A stretch of DNA of 64,000 nt from Trichopria drosophilae. Its lineage: Eukaryota > Arthropoda > Insecta > Hymenoptera > Diapriidae. Positions 50,927-62,502 of this stretch are shown here, one piece after another (the stretch's first letter is position 1; every line of letters starts with the position of its first letter). Made by a program: the position numbers and the translations under genes. The notes below the pieces were generated by a model. The model was not told the DNA's origin. It was given only the letters and a program-made list of their open reading frames with translations, and did no database searches. The DNA lies in the NCBI GenBank assembly GCA_030407085.1, contig CM059586.1, positions 15,084,001 to 15,148,000 on the forward strand, in the 5' to 3' direction.

Positions 50927-50956
50927 CTTTATTCTCAGTATCATCATCAAGGATAG
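50328..50956 (+). CDS. ftz: fushi tarazu-like Hox protein, exon 2 (homeodomain and Gln-rich tail)
   Basis: This exon encodes residues 240-448. The homeodomain occupies residues 248-307: [16 protein letters not shown] at positions 5-20, and helix 3 keeps Ile47, Trp48, Phe49, Gln50, Asn51, Arg53 and Met54, so Antp-class DNA recognition is expected. Position 56 is Ala, typical of insect Ftz, where Antp has Trp. Helix 2 is unusual: positions 27-39 read [13 protein letters not shown], with Ser35 and Thr38 where Ala and Leu are normal. The linker from YPWM to the homeodomain is only 14 residues. After it come about 55 ordinary residues, then a Gln-rich tail with runs of 7 and 14 Gln separated by Arg. 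The frame ends at TAG (50954-50956). Total predicted length is 448 residues, close to the 413 of Drosophila Ftz. Coding-like sequence continues in the +1 frame after the stop. Confidence 0.87.
50690..50930 (+). repeat. ftz: CAG/CAA (opa-type) trinucleotide repeat in ftz exon 2
   Basis: The DNA encodes an imperfect Gln-Ala-Gln-Leu tract followed by seven Gln codons (50861-50881), one Arg (CGA) and fourteen consecutive CAA codons (50885-50926). The pure CAA run is a hotspot for slippage, so length may vary between individuals and may be mis-assembled. Slippage in whole triplets would not change the frame. On the opposite strand it creates a meaningless poly-valine frame. Confidence 0.9.
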
Positions 50957-50957
50957 C

Positions 50958-51105
50958 AAGGGTCTGCAAGGTCAGAACTTCATCCCGAGTCTTGAAACAG
51001 GCGCAGTGTACAGCCAAAGCCTAGCAGCTGACCCTGCAAGTATGATTTATGATCCACCAAAGGCAAAATTCAGAAGTTTACACCGGGCCAGGTATTTAAG
51101 TACCT
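50958..51105 (+). other. Coding-like stretch in +1 frame just after the ftz stop
   Basis: Starting one base out of the ftz frame, AGC AAG GGT CTG CAA GGT CAG reads on without a stop to about 51227. The first part has protein-like composition: GLQGQNFIPSLETGAVYSQ, then SLAADPASMIYDPPKAKF. It is also less AT-rich than the DNA further downstream. Beyond about 51105 the translation becomes Cys/Phe/Ser-rich and resembles ordinary untranslated DNA. Ignoring one base near the GGATAG at 50951 would join it to the Gln-rich tail. It could be a former C-terminus lost by a frameshift, a sequencing or assembly indel, or chance. Confidence 0.4.
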
Positions 51106-52139
51106 GGCAATGTTGCCTTCATGCCACGTTTTGCGAGGACCCATCCTGTTTGAACTTTTTTCGATTCTATTCCTCCAGAGCTCTATCTCTGTCTTTCATT
51201 GTCTGTACCTGTATTTCCGTCCCTTAGATACCGATTTTTCCCTCTCACTCGATGCATATACGCCTCACGAGCTACCTCTCTCTCGGACTCTATATTCTTC
51301 TCTTACGCACAGGATTTGTCCGACTGCATGCTTTTTAATCTCCGATTTTACCTACCTTGCGGTGTCATTTACACCCTCTTATACACCTACTTTGTGTACC
51401 ACTTGTGCGAATGAGTTGCAGAAATTTCTGCAAATCATTTTCAAAATATTTTGACCAGCATATCAATTGCCGTTAAATTAATGGTCTCAAAGATTTTAGT
51501 TTGTAACAGTAGGTGGGAGATTGCAGGTCAAAACATTTCAGATTTATCTTTTGTAAGTCTGGAAGACAATGGTGCAAATCTTGAACGCGTCCTAATTAAC
51601 TTACGTAAGATAGTTTATAGGGAGTCATTTAATATTTCCAGGTATAGATACATTTGTATAGAGTAATATAACTATGTTTACATACAATTGCATATCAATA
51701 TAATTAATTTCGTCGCTATAAATATTACTCTATACATGTATGTACGTAAAGAGAGAGCGTGAGAGGGAGAGGAAAGGGCGGACTACATTACAGATAACGG
51801 ATAAACATTCATTTTTTAAATTGGATTACAAAACAACGATTTATAAAAAATCGGATAGATTTTCCACTATAGGAAGTAAATTTTAAGGCACTTAAAGATT
51901 TGACTGTAACATATTCCGCGGAAAATATTTAGCATTAAATTCGAGACTTTTTTTGTAAATACATATAATATTAAATCGATATTTTTTATATTTGACTAAT
52001 GACATCGAAAGAAAAGCAAGTTTTAAGTGTTTAAGAAAAGGGAAAACAGTGAATTTCAACATCGATTTGTTATTTCAAAGACAATTTTGCACACTGTCGT
52101 AATAATAATTTGGTAATAGACGTTATCGGATATAACAAT

Positions 52140-52275
52140 GTGATATCTGTTCGGGGCGGTTAGTGAGGGGTAACTAAAGAGGGTGGGGATCGGTTCGCAG
52201 CTGCGCTTTTACAGAAAGAAACAAGATGGCCGGAAACGAACTGAGCGCGTGGCTACAGCTCCTCGTGTTTTAATG
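52140..52275 (+). other. GC-rich patch with a 15-codon ORF
   Basis: Within AT-rich DNA, a GC-rich patch contains ATG at 52226 in strong context (CAAGATGG) followed by MAGNELSAWLQLLVF and TAA at 52271-52273. Too short to judge. It could be part of an untranslated region, a control element, or chance. Confidence 0.2.
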
Positions 52276-52401
52276 TTTTCTACCGACAAACGTGTGATTT
52301 TTTATGTTGAAAATTAATTGATAATTTTCATGTTTATTCGGTCGGTCTTCCAGAAAATTCGTGTGTTCCCCACTTTATAAAAATGCATCCGCTCGAATAA
52401 A

Positions 52402-54656
52402 GTTGATAAAATTCACTGAAACGCAAACACAACGCTGCCGTGCGTGAAAACTTGTGAGGTGGAAGTTCGAGACTCAAAATTGAAAAAAAAATATGTGCAA
52501 CGCGAAAGAAGTGAAAGTTTCTCAGATATTGCGGGTATATAAACGAGGCCATTGGCTTTGATGCGTGCCGAAAATGTAAACAATATGGTAAGAATTAATA
52601 TATATTGTGAAAACAAATGGCTTGTTGGAGTCGTTTTCATTTAAAAAATTGTATTGAGGTTCATTTCGGTTATTATCGTTTTTCGAAAACGCAATTTGAG
52701 CCTGCTCGGGAGTGCAATTTACATGGATATTTATTATTTCGAATAGTAATATTACCCGCAATTAACAGAAAATTATCAAGCCACTTGATAATCTTGCACT
52801 ACAAAAAAAATGTAAATATTGTGCTCGCTAATTTAATACATTTAATTGGACATGATAATTCGACAATCTAATTTGACACGATCATTCGATACGATAATAT
52901 AAGATTCTAATTCGATACGATAATTCGAGATTCTGATGAGATCAAAATAGAAATCACGTAAAGATTTCTAAATTTTGTACATAAAATAATAATTAATTTT
53001 TACCGATTTTGTACGAAGGAAATTGTTAAATGAAATAATATGTTATTAAGTTAATGTTTACAAATACCCTATATTCACGGGCTTAAACAAATTATTAAAT
53101 CTTTCGGAAGTATGTTTATTTTAATATTAATTGGATGTAACTTTTATCTAATTTTGAACAAATTTTTTTTAATCATAATGTTTCATCTAAAAGGAATTTT
53201 AACACTAGAAATTCCTTTGAAACATGTACCAAAGAACTCACATTATTTTTGCTACAACTACATTTAGTAAACGTACTGCGAAATTGTACGTATAAATATT
53301 ATTTCATTAACAAAAGTTCCTATTATTTATAGATATTTCATGTTATTAAAAATAATATGTATAAGCCGAACGAAAATATTTTAGAAATTAGATGGTAATG
53401 AAAATTCGTTTTTTTATATCGCATCGTTTTGAAGTTCCCGATTCCGAAAGAAATGTGAAATATATATATTTTTTATACCAAACAAAGTATTAATTACGGG
53501 TTTCGCATTTCATCGGAAAACGGGCTTCCATGTTATAAATATAACAATGCAAAGTTATATTTGAGAAAATACTTATATGAGAAAGAAAGATAATTAAATT
53601 TTCATGCATCTAATTCTATATCATAATCACGTATTAGTTATTAAGATCGATTGTATGAACGACCAGTATGATAACATTACCTACAGAAATGTAACGATCC
53701 TACTAGTCACTCAATAAATATACTTATAAACAAAGCATTACAAAGTTTCGAAATAAAAATTTATTCGAAAAAATATTAGTGTTGTCAATGTTGTCCGTGA
53801 GCCACTATTTTATTTTTAAAAATATTTTTATACTTATTTTTAATCGTATTAAAATATTGATCTCCGGCCTTCGAAATACGTCTTCAGCAATAAGGTAAGT
53901 GATTTCTGCATATTACTAATTAATTATGCGCTTAAGTAACAATCAAAAGTAACAAAATTGACATTTTTAATCTTATTTTATATTTAACCGCGATATCTTC
54001 GATTTTAGTCAATCGTATTTAATTATTCTACATTTCTTATAAGGATTCATATTTATTCTATTACTTTTATCTAATAAACTGACATAAATAAAAGCTAATT
54101 CAATAAAGAAACAATTAAAAAATTGCACCGTTTTTTTCTAGTAAAGATTACTGCAGAATGTTTGTAATGTTTACTATAAACCTGTGTAGTTTTTACCATC
54201 CCGAAAGCATTATACGAAATTAGTCATTTTTACCAAACTGAATGCTAACTTTTCATGTAAACAAAATTTATCAATAAATGAGTAACTGAAAAAAATAAAA
54301 TTTCTCAACTTATAATTGTTTTTACCAATAAAAGTTTTCTTATCTTTATAGTATTTACGCACATAAAAGTTAGGTTAGGGTTACATAAGCGATTTGTTAC
54401 ATAACTGACAACGTCTCGTAGATTAATTCAGATATTACTTTGTAATAAATAATAGTAGTATTCATAATAGATAGTCTACATTTACATTTTTAAATATCTG
54501 GCGAGTAGTAAACGGAACAATGGTTTATAATGTTGATTATTTTTACTGTTGTTGTTGTTTACTATAAAATGTAGTTACATAATGTACTTATTATTTACTA
54601 TTGTGTTGGACTATTACAAATTATAAATCAACTACCTATTTTTGGTAATAGAGTAG
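52402..54656. other. AT-rich intergenic downstream of ftz
   Basis: Frames at 52334-52871 on both strands carry no domains. From 53000 on, very AT-rich with no features recognised. Confidence 0.4.
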
Positions 54657-54878
54657 AGTCCCGGTTAATTGCATCTCGCAATATTTACGTTCCAGCATAT
54701 TTGCCCGGTTCCGTCTCAGTATATTTACCTAATGCCTCTCTCTTTTTCCCCACCTTACGGGTTGGGGCCTCATGAAGGGGCTGTGTAACGTCACGAACAT
54801 TACACAAGTGAAGGGAGTAAGGGAATAGGTGCTCCCCTTCATTTGGTATAATATAAGTATAGTAAATATATCGGGACT
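54657..54878. mobile_element. AGTCCCGG-ended MITE, copy 2
   Basis: Starts AGTCCCGGTTAATTGCATCT and ends CGGGACT at 54872-54878, giving AGTCCCG inverted ends. It aligns with 24168-24376 over its full length, same orientation, with many substitutions, so the pair is old. Confidence 0.65.
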
Positions 54879-54897
54879 TTGCTAACAGCAGATAGTC

Positions 54898-54942
54898 CTA
54901 TTTAAAATCGACCTATGGTTAAAATTCAGCATTTTAAATAGG
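54898..54942. repeat. 12-bp inverted repeat
   Basis: CCTATTTAAAAT and ATTTTAAATAGG are exact complements, 21 bases apart, just outside the right end of the AGTCCCGG MITE. Confidence 0.6.
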
Positions 54943-55962
54943 GGGACATTCTCCTAGAAAAATATATAGTAGTAAATTTAGCTAAATGATGAATTAAGTT
55001 TATCAGTACATGTAGTTCAGATAATTACACTAAAATTGAATGAAATTATAGGATAATAACTAAGATATAGTTCCCACTAGGAAACTCATGATTTAGTGAA
55101 CTTTATTAAATATTTCTTTTAGTGTAGTAAAAGCAATCATGAATTTATACTAAAGCCGATATAAAATAACTAATTTTTGTTCATAAGTATTTCACTATTT
55201 GAAATTGGTTTGATCAAGTAGATTTTTCTCTCTGAATAGATATGTTTTATTGAATTTAAGTAATATTCATTTTTAATTGATCTAGTGTATAGCAGTCTCC
55301 TAAACCAAATTATCCATACAAAGTAAATTGACGTGAGTTACGATATTGGTTATTAGAAAAATTGTAAATATTAAAAGTAGAGATTGTCCGATATAAATAT
55401 AAACAGTCGAATTCTTAAGAGAAGTTTTAAAGTTGAAAATTAACATATTTTGATACCTCGAAAAGAGAATTTTCTAATTAAAAAAAGCAAGTTTCTACTA
55501 AATAGTGATTAATTACATAGCTTTAATACTTATTGCATTCCATATTTTTTATTACTCACTCGTTATAAAATAAAAATCTAGACATCACGAAGACCTAATA
55601 AATTAGTAATATATAAAATTAGTTAAAACAATAAATACTTCCTCTAATTACTAACGTAGTAGTTTCATGAATCCTCCAAAGTTACTTAAAAAAATGTTAT
55701 TTGAAAATAAAAAATGAGTGTTAATTAAATTATTAATTTTGTATTCTTTATTAGTAAGAAGTATTTGACTGTTAATTTAGTAAAAAATGGATTCCGAAAT
55801 CTTTTTTCTTTTTTTAAGAAAATACTCTTAAATATGAAAATTATAATAGCGCTGGTTATTAAGTAACTAGAACTGAGCCGGAACTAGATATTAACCCGAA
55901 ATCAGAGTTTAAGGTTAAGGCATCCTAAACTGCCTTACCGGCAGCAACTGGATACCGACGAC

Positions 55963-56109
55963 ATGACGTATCTGCTAGAACCCAAGTGTTTCGGGCGTTC
56001 TCCGCATCGTGGCGTGTACGAAACTTTTCTCGCAAGCGGTGAAATAATGACTATTTTTGTGGATTATTATATATTGAATTGCATGGAATATGACATCCTC
56101 TATCTCTAA
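55963..56109 (+). other. Small ORF, 48 codons, in an isolated GC-richer patch
   Basis: The frame starts MTYLLEPKCFGRSPHRGVYE and ends ...EYDILYL. The same frame is open upstream of the ATG to about 55888 (TAG before it). The first half lies in a GC-richer patch (55890-56035) within very AT-rich DNA. No domain is recognised. It may be an exon of an unknown gene, a decayed coding fragment, or chance. Confidence 0.25.
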
Positions 56110-56223
56110 CAGTTAATAATTTTAATTTATAAATCTACTTTTATTTCTCATATATTATATTTCATATACATTGCATTATTTTTAATTCAAATAAAATTAA
56201 ACGTCTTAATTAACTAAAAAAAT

Positions 56224-56302
56224 AAATTAATAGAATACACCTACAAAAGGGACCAACTTTGTTAACTCGTAGTTACGTTTAGTCATAAATACGACCATTT
56301 AT
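56224..56302 (+). repeat. 79-bp segment duplicated at 58589
   Basis: From AATTAATAGAATACACCTAC to CGACCATTTAT this segment is identical, as far as I can read, to 58589-58667. The identity stops sharply at both ends. Confidence 0.85.
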
Positions 56303-57479
56303 AGCCTAGTACAACATGGAATCAGAGTTTATTTCATAGTATAACTTCTTTACCAACACTATTAAAACGTCTTCTTGCCGAAAGTGGAATCCTCAATGTC
56401 GTAAACTGAATCCTCTTGCAGCAAATGGAAATCCTCTGTTATATGATCAAGAGGATTATTTATGTTTTATTACAAAAGTTAATTTTCTTTTTAATTTCAA
56501 GATAAGGTCATGTAACATTTTATTGTTTATTTTATACAAAAGTCGCGTTTCTTTTTCATTCAAAATTATTTTTGCTCAATATTTTGAGGTAAATAAAAAT
56601 TCTGATTTTTTAGAATTATTTGTTCATCTAATTTTATATATTCTTTTATAAGTTACTAAACTTTAAAAAAATGTTAAAAGTGGTTAAATCATGTTCTACA
56701 AACATATCAACACGTTTATGTACTTCACATGTAAGGTAAACTTATATTGGCTACATGTCCATGTTCTATATAAATGGCAACGGTGGCAATGGGAGCAAAC
56801 CCGCGACCCGCGAGTGCCAGGGGTTGGACGAAGAGGGCGAGGGTCGATATTGTGCTTGACAGATAGTTTCCCATAGCTCCAGTAATCCATCATGGCCGGC
56901 ACTCGGAGACGTATTGGTTTTCCTACGTCTTGTAATTCAATTGCTTTTTACCGTTTTTCTTTCTTTTAAACCACACCGTACTTTTAAATAGTTGTAAATG
57001 TAAAATGTCATTTTTTTTATTTTATTCAAAAATTGACAAACATTAAAAATTAATAACAATGTTTAACTTTTAGTCAACTTTTATGGTATGTAATACTCCA
57101 TCTGAAGTTGGGAATTAAATTTTGCTTATTAAATATTTGATTTTTAATTTCCCGCATTATTTAGCAACTATTTAAAATATCCGCAGTATGTGTACTATAG
57201 AACAATTTGCATGCTTAATCATCAGTCAATTCATGGGGGTAGAATGAGGTACTGAATATCCTGGGTATAGTTAGCGTAATTTTCGTGTAGCATTGGAATT
57301 AATAAGTATCACAAGAAAAACGTTAATGAAACTAATTTTCATAAAGTATAAATGTGTCAATTTCAAATTTCGATATCATTCAATTTAATCGCGTTTTACG
57401 CGAATAATCGCTAAATCATGACAATTGATCAAGAAATAGTCATTATATTACGTAACTGGTCGTAATTAACCATTTGGCC

Positions 57480-57780
57480 CACACTGCTTACGATATTTTT
57501 AACACTCCGGGAGTAGAACTTGATTTTGCGCCCTGCAGCGTCGTACAACAAACTTTGCACTCGTCGAAGATCGGTAATTGTGCCCTTGTTACATAATATA
57601 TTATTTTATTAGTTGCCTCGATTGTTTGTGTCCGAAGATTTCGATGCAGGGCGCAAAATCAATTTCTACACCCACAATGTTAAAATAGTATATTTCTCAC
57701 CATGGGAGAGAATATACATAAGTCCTCCTCACGTGCAGGATTGCCACCCAAGCCGAAGGCGAGTTTCGAGGCGAGAAATT
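57480..57780. repeat. Dispersed repeat copy (GCGCAAAAT / CACCATGGGAGAGAA type)
   Basis: GGGCGCAAAATCAATTTCTA, ATAGTATATTTCTCACCATG, and AAGCCGAAGGCGAGTTTCGA match the vocabulary of the family at 49.4-50.1 kb and 27-28 kb. The frame 57613-57801 is a by-product. Confidence 0.5.
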
Positions 57781-58098
57781 CTTCTTATTTTTTCTTTATG
57801 AAATGCATTTGTTCACCAAAAAATTGTACTAAATGTTAATTAAAATGAACGATAAATTGATAGCTATTTGTACTTTTAAGTGTACAAATATATTTCAGTT
57901 TAATGATTTCAATAATATTATAGAAAGGGCAGTAAGTTATATGACGATGAAAAGCCAAAGAGATAAATAAATAATAAATAAATAAATAAATACAACGATA
58001 AAAAATGGGTGAAAATAAAGAGAAAGGTATTATTAAAAAAATAATACTGAACACGATTATAAAATAACAGGAAGTAAAACAAAGTTGAAATTAAAGTT

Positions 58099-58099
<1 letters not shown>

Positions 58100-58136
<37 letters not shown>

Positions 58137-58140
58137 GAAC

Positions 58141-58172
<32 letters not shown>
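58100..58172 (+). repeat. GA-rich microsatellite
   Basis: About 70 bases of GA repeats with scattered GGGA, AACG and AAAG interruptions. Confidence 0.9.
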
Positions 58173-58472
58173 AGATAATAAAAAAAGTTGAATGTGTAAT
58201 TCAAAAAGGACAAGGTAAGAAACCCAATTTAAAAATTGCTTAATTGATTTTTACATGTTGGACTCAGTGAGAGTAATTTTGATTACTATATATCGTCTAC
58301 GAAAAACTAGCGAAATTAATTGAGAATTGACAGAGAATAATTGTAATTAATTAAATGTCAAGTCAATAAGAGATTAATGCCTTTAATATCTTTTAGAAAA
58401 CGGATATATAATAATTACAATTTCCCTTACGTAGTTCGAATTTCGAAAAATTGTAGTAATTTTAGTAAAAAT

Positions 58473-58750
58473 TCCTACCTTAACGGCAGACCACTTTAGA
58501 AACCCTTTATATAACAAAAACTCTAATATGTTTAACAAATGTAAGAAGGGGTGAGGAACAATAAAAAAAGTGAATTAACTTACAAAAAAAATTAATAGAA
58601 TACACCTACAAAAGGGACCAACTTTGTTAACTCGTAGTTACGTTTAGTCATAAATACGACCATTTATCCTACCTTAACGGCAGACCACTTTAGAACCCTT
58701 TATATAACAAAAACTCTAATATGTTTAACAAATGTAAGAAGGGGTGAGGA
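58473..58750 (+). repeat. Duplicated 84-bp flank with a copied 79-bp segment between
   Basis: 58473-58557 and 58667-58750 are direct repeats differing by one A. Between them lie about 30 AT-rich bases and then the copy of 56224-56302. The 84-bp unit contains CCTACCTTAACGGCAGACCA and CTTTAGAACCC, the inverted form of the CTTAAGG family end seen at 14982. Confidence 0.8.
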
Positions 58751-61700
58751 GGTAGAAAGATGAATATTATAGACAATTATTGGATCTTAATGTACTTTAT
58801 TACATAATAGAAAATCGTCCGAATGATAAAAAAGTGTAGAATAAAGCATAAACAAAGCCTTTATGATTAATAAATGTTAGAAATAAAAATGGAACGATGA
58901 GAAGAAATCATCCGAAAGAAATGTAAGAAAACAAAAAAAGGTGAATAAATGAAGAAACATAATGAAAATATTTCCGGGATAGACGAAATTCGTTGCTAAT
59001 TAAACCGTAAAAATGTCTACTATTAATGTAACGAAATGTAGTTCTAATATTATTAATAATACACACTAATATCTTTTTGGAGGCATAGAATGTTTAAAAA
59101 TAAAAACATTCTTAATTTTAAATGGTTGAGCGTTTGCATATATGTGATGCAATAAATAATTTGTGGAATCTTCTAATTTAATAAAATTTATACTTACACT
59201 TTTATAAGGTAATAACATTGAATGCAAACGTACATTTTATTATACTCCATTTTTAATGCCGATAAACAGCACAGCAGTTACCGACGGAGCATCTACATTC
59301 TTTACTTGTCTAAGAGTTGCGGTAACATTACATTAGAGGTCTCTGATTTCTGCCTTTCTTCTCACAAGCTATTACGTATTTGGATGATCCATACCTTGAT
59401 TTATTGTGGGCATTGATTCGAGGTGTAAGATAATGCAAAGAAAATATTTCTTTCTACGGAAATGTAAAATTTCTTTATTGTTACCCTACACTGAAAGTTT
59501 TCTTTGGAAAAATTCTCATACTGTTCGATTTTAGTGTTCATACTGACATGTTCATACTAACAAGGAAATTCACGTGCAGGTATTCTAATTAATGAAAATG
59601 TTGAAAACTTCCAAAAACACAATTTTTTCCCTTTAATTTGACAAAAAACTAGGTCCACGTCAATATTTTGGAGTACATATTTGGATTATGAGGTAAAAAT
59701 TCTGAAAGAATTGAGGTGAGGCAATAGCATCTTTTTAGGCCATGAATAGATGCCTAAAATGCCTAAAATAGGATTTACCCCGTTTGACCTTTAATACATC
59801 GAAATAATACCAGTCAATTGGATATTTTCTGGGCCATATTTGGATTCTAGAGCAAAAATTTATCGGAAAACCATAATTAGCGAAAATTAGTAAAACTTTC
59901 AATTCTCATAAATTTTCAAAAGATTTGTAGTTACTATTGAATACTTTAAATTCATTTTTTAATGAAATTTTATGATCTTTAAACGTCTTTTTGGGAAATA
60001 TTCATTCGAGTTATTTTTAGAAAGGCATTATTTAAAGTTTGAAATTCTATTTATTAAGAAGTTTTAATATTACATAACCAACTACATAAATTGTAATTAG
60101 GATTCTTTTCAGTATACTAATATATATTTAGAACGCTAGATGGCGCTACCTTATGACAGAAAATGGTCAGACAACCGTGTAAATAGTAACTACTGTTTTA
60201 AAAGTAGTTGGTTGGACTAATAAAAAGGTATTACAGGGGTCGTTTAGTTTGTAGACGCAAGTAGATGGCGTGTTGAATGTTTTTACCATGGTTACGATTA
60301 CAAACTGTTATTCGTTAGTTCGACTAATTAAAAATTACTTTAGTCGTGCTTACCAATATTATTACCATTGTAACGTAATCTAGATAGTAAATATTAGTTT
60401 TTTTCGCATATGTTATTTACCAAACAGGGAAATTGAGCTTCTATTATAAAACGTCTAAGAAACAGATGAAAAAAAACATTCATTTGATTATTTTGAGTGT
60501 CAGTATTAACAAACTAATCAGTTGATTATACACATATTCGGTATTAAATAGGATCTAGTAATAATTTCGTGTTTATAATAGTGTAGAAATATATTTGTTG
60601 TATTTAGATCTGATCAAACATATTTGAAATATTTTCGAAAAATATCCACAAATTTGCTAACGATTATCAAAAATGATCAAATTTGTTAATTACATTGTTA
60701 TGCATCATTTTAAAATTACACGCTGATCAGCACGTAACAGTTGCATCATATTTTTCTAATTTCTGGTAAATTTTGGAGTGTTACACAATACCATATATTG
60801 TCGAAAGTACGATTTTATTTGAAATATATTCTACTGAAAAATCCACTTCCATAATTTTAGTAGAGCTAATTCAGACCTCAATTTCATATGAATTTAATGT
60901 CCTTCCTTTTACTTGTATTCTCACGGCTTGTTGCCAACGTAACCTTAGGATAACAAAGCCATTCAAAAAAGTTCAGAAATCATGCGTGTCGAATGTTCGC
61001 TGTAGGCACAATTTAAAATTCATTCATAAAGTTCATTGTGTTGATGACGTCATATAGAACTTCCATGCAAGTTCAAAGATCTTCGATTTTCGATATTTCG
61101 TATACATAAAAGAACTTATTGAAGACTTTTCGCATTTCTCGCTAATGACGACCAAGGAAAATCTAAAAGTCGATTAAGACTTCTTTTGTTATTTTATAAT
61201 TTTTGTTATGAGCATTGTTCAAGTTTTAATGTAAGATATTTTAATTATTCTCATATTTCAATAGTGCAGCCCTCCTTTTATCTTACGTCGCTTAAACTCG
61301 AATCTTATTTTAATATTTTCCTGCATTTTACTATAATCACAACTCCCAGAAAAGAGCAACCTTAACATTTGCCTATTTTCTGGATATCAAAATTGAAAGA
61401 GCAAAATGAAACTTTATGACAATAGAATGTTCGTGCGCAACTTTCAAATTGATCTCGCATCTCAATCTTGAGGTAGGGAGCGTCTAAGGGAGAATATTGT
61501 TGCAAAAATTGCCTTTTTGCCAATTTGTATTCTTATATCTACGAAAATAGACATTTTACGAAAAATATACAAGAGCCATATTTATTTTGTCCAGAGTAGC
61601 CTGAATAATTTGGAGATATTTTATTTGAACAAAACAAAACACGAATTTAAAATTTTGAAAATAAAAGAAATTTACTCAGATTCTTTAAATAATTCTGAAT

Positions 61701-62502
61701 GTAAAATGCCTCTTATGTATTTTTCGTAAAATGTATATTTTCGTTAATAAAAAAATGTCAAATTTGTAAAACAAATGCAATTTTTGCAATAACATACTCT
61801 CTTTGTCCCCCCCTCCTCCGCAATTATTTTAGTATGCAGTTAAAATACCCATCCAATATAATCCCTTAAAATGTGTTAAGAGGATGAAAGAGAAATTACA
61901 AAAATTACATCGAAAAAATGTATGTGGGGGATTTTCTGAAAAAAAAAAAACGAAATCAGAAATAGGATTTCATACCAACAAAAAATTGCAAAATCATTAA
62001 TATAACTGGCCCTATGTTATGAGTAATGTATTTTGTACATAAAGAAATTGTTTAATTTTTTGTCCTATAAATATAATGATTACATTGAACGAGGAGTTTT
62101 CGAGATTGCTGCTTAAGAACCCGGGGACGTTTTTTCAAGATTCAAAATGGCGGTTCCAATATGGCGGACACAATTACTCCAAAACTGAGTAAATTCTCTC
62201 GAATTCCTTTACTCGAGGGAACGTATCTTTTATTTATCAAAAATCTTGAATGGCTTTTGAGGTCACGTAGTGGAGTTTTGTTTTCTCGACAGATATAGAA
62301 TATATTAATGATATTATTAAAATAATTACATTTTATAAACACTTATTAGTAGTAGTTGCAATATTTTATTCAAATAAGCGAATATTTTAAGAATTATTAA
62401 AAAAAACATTTCGTTAACTTGCCAAACACTAAAAATGATACTGCGGTTAAGGAGTAGAGTTTTGTTTCTCCACCACAACTCCAAAATATAGTTCTTTTAC
62501 CA
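58751..62502. other. AT-rich intergenic, nothing recognised
   Basis: Frames at 59222-59416, 60773-61057, 61517-61729 and 62142-62342 lack domains. TTCAAAATGGCGGTTCCAAT at 62142 is a copy of the wording at 8637 and 22610. TACACTGAAAG at 59485 resembles the left end of the 6039 MITE. Confidence 0.4.

Larger units (their letters stand above)
50957..52401 (+). other. Probable ftz 3' UTR and downstream flank
   Basis: After the stop there is mostly AT-rich DNA. Possible polyadenylation signals are ATTAAA at 51934 and 51969 and AATAAA at 52396. Which is used cannot be decided from sequence. The short open frames between 51000 and 51670 have no recognisable domains. A perfect-armed palindrome-like sequence (CCAGGTA and TACCTGG arms) lies near 51090. 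Confidence 0.35.

Noticed and set aside
50328..50956. Identification as Antp, Ubx, abd-A, Scr or zen
   Set aside because: Ala at homeodomain position 56, lack of the conserved Antp/Ubx/abd-A helix 2 and C-terminal motifs, and a canonical Antp-class helix 1 (unlike zen) favour ftz.
50829..51017. Minus-strand ORF with a long valine run
   Set aside because: It is the antisense reading of the CAA repeat in ftz exon 2.
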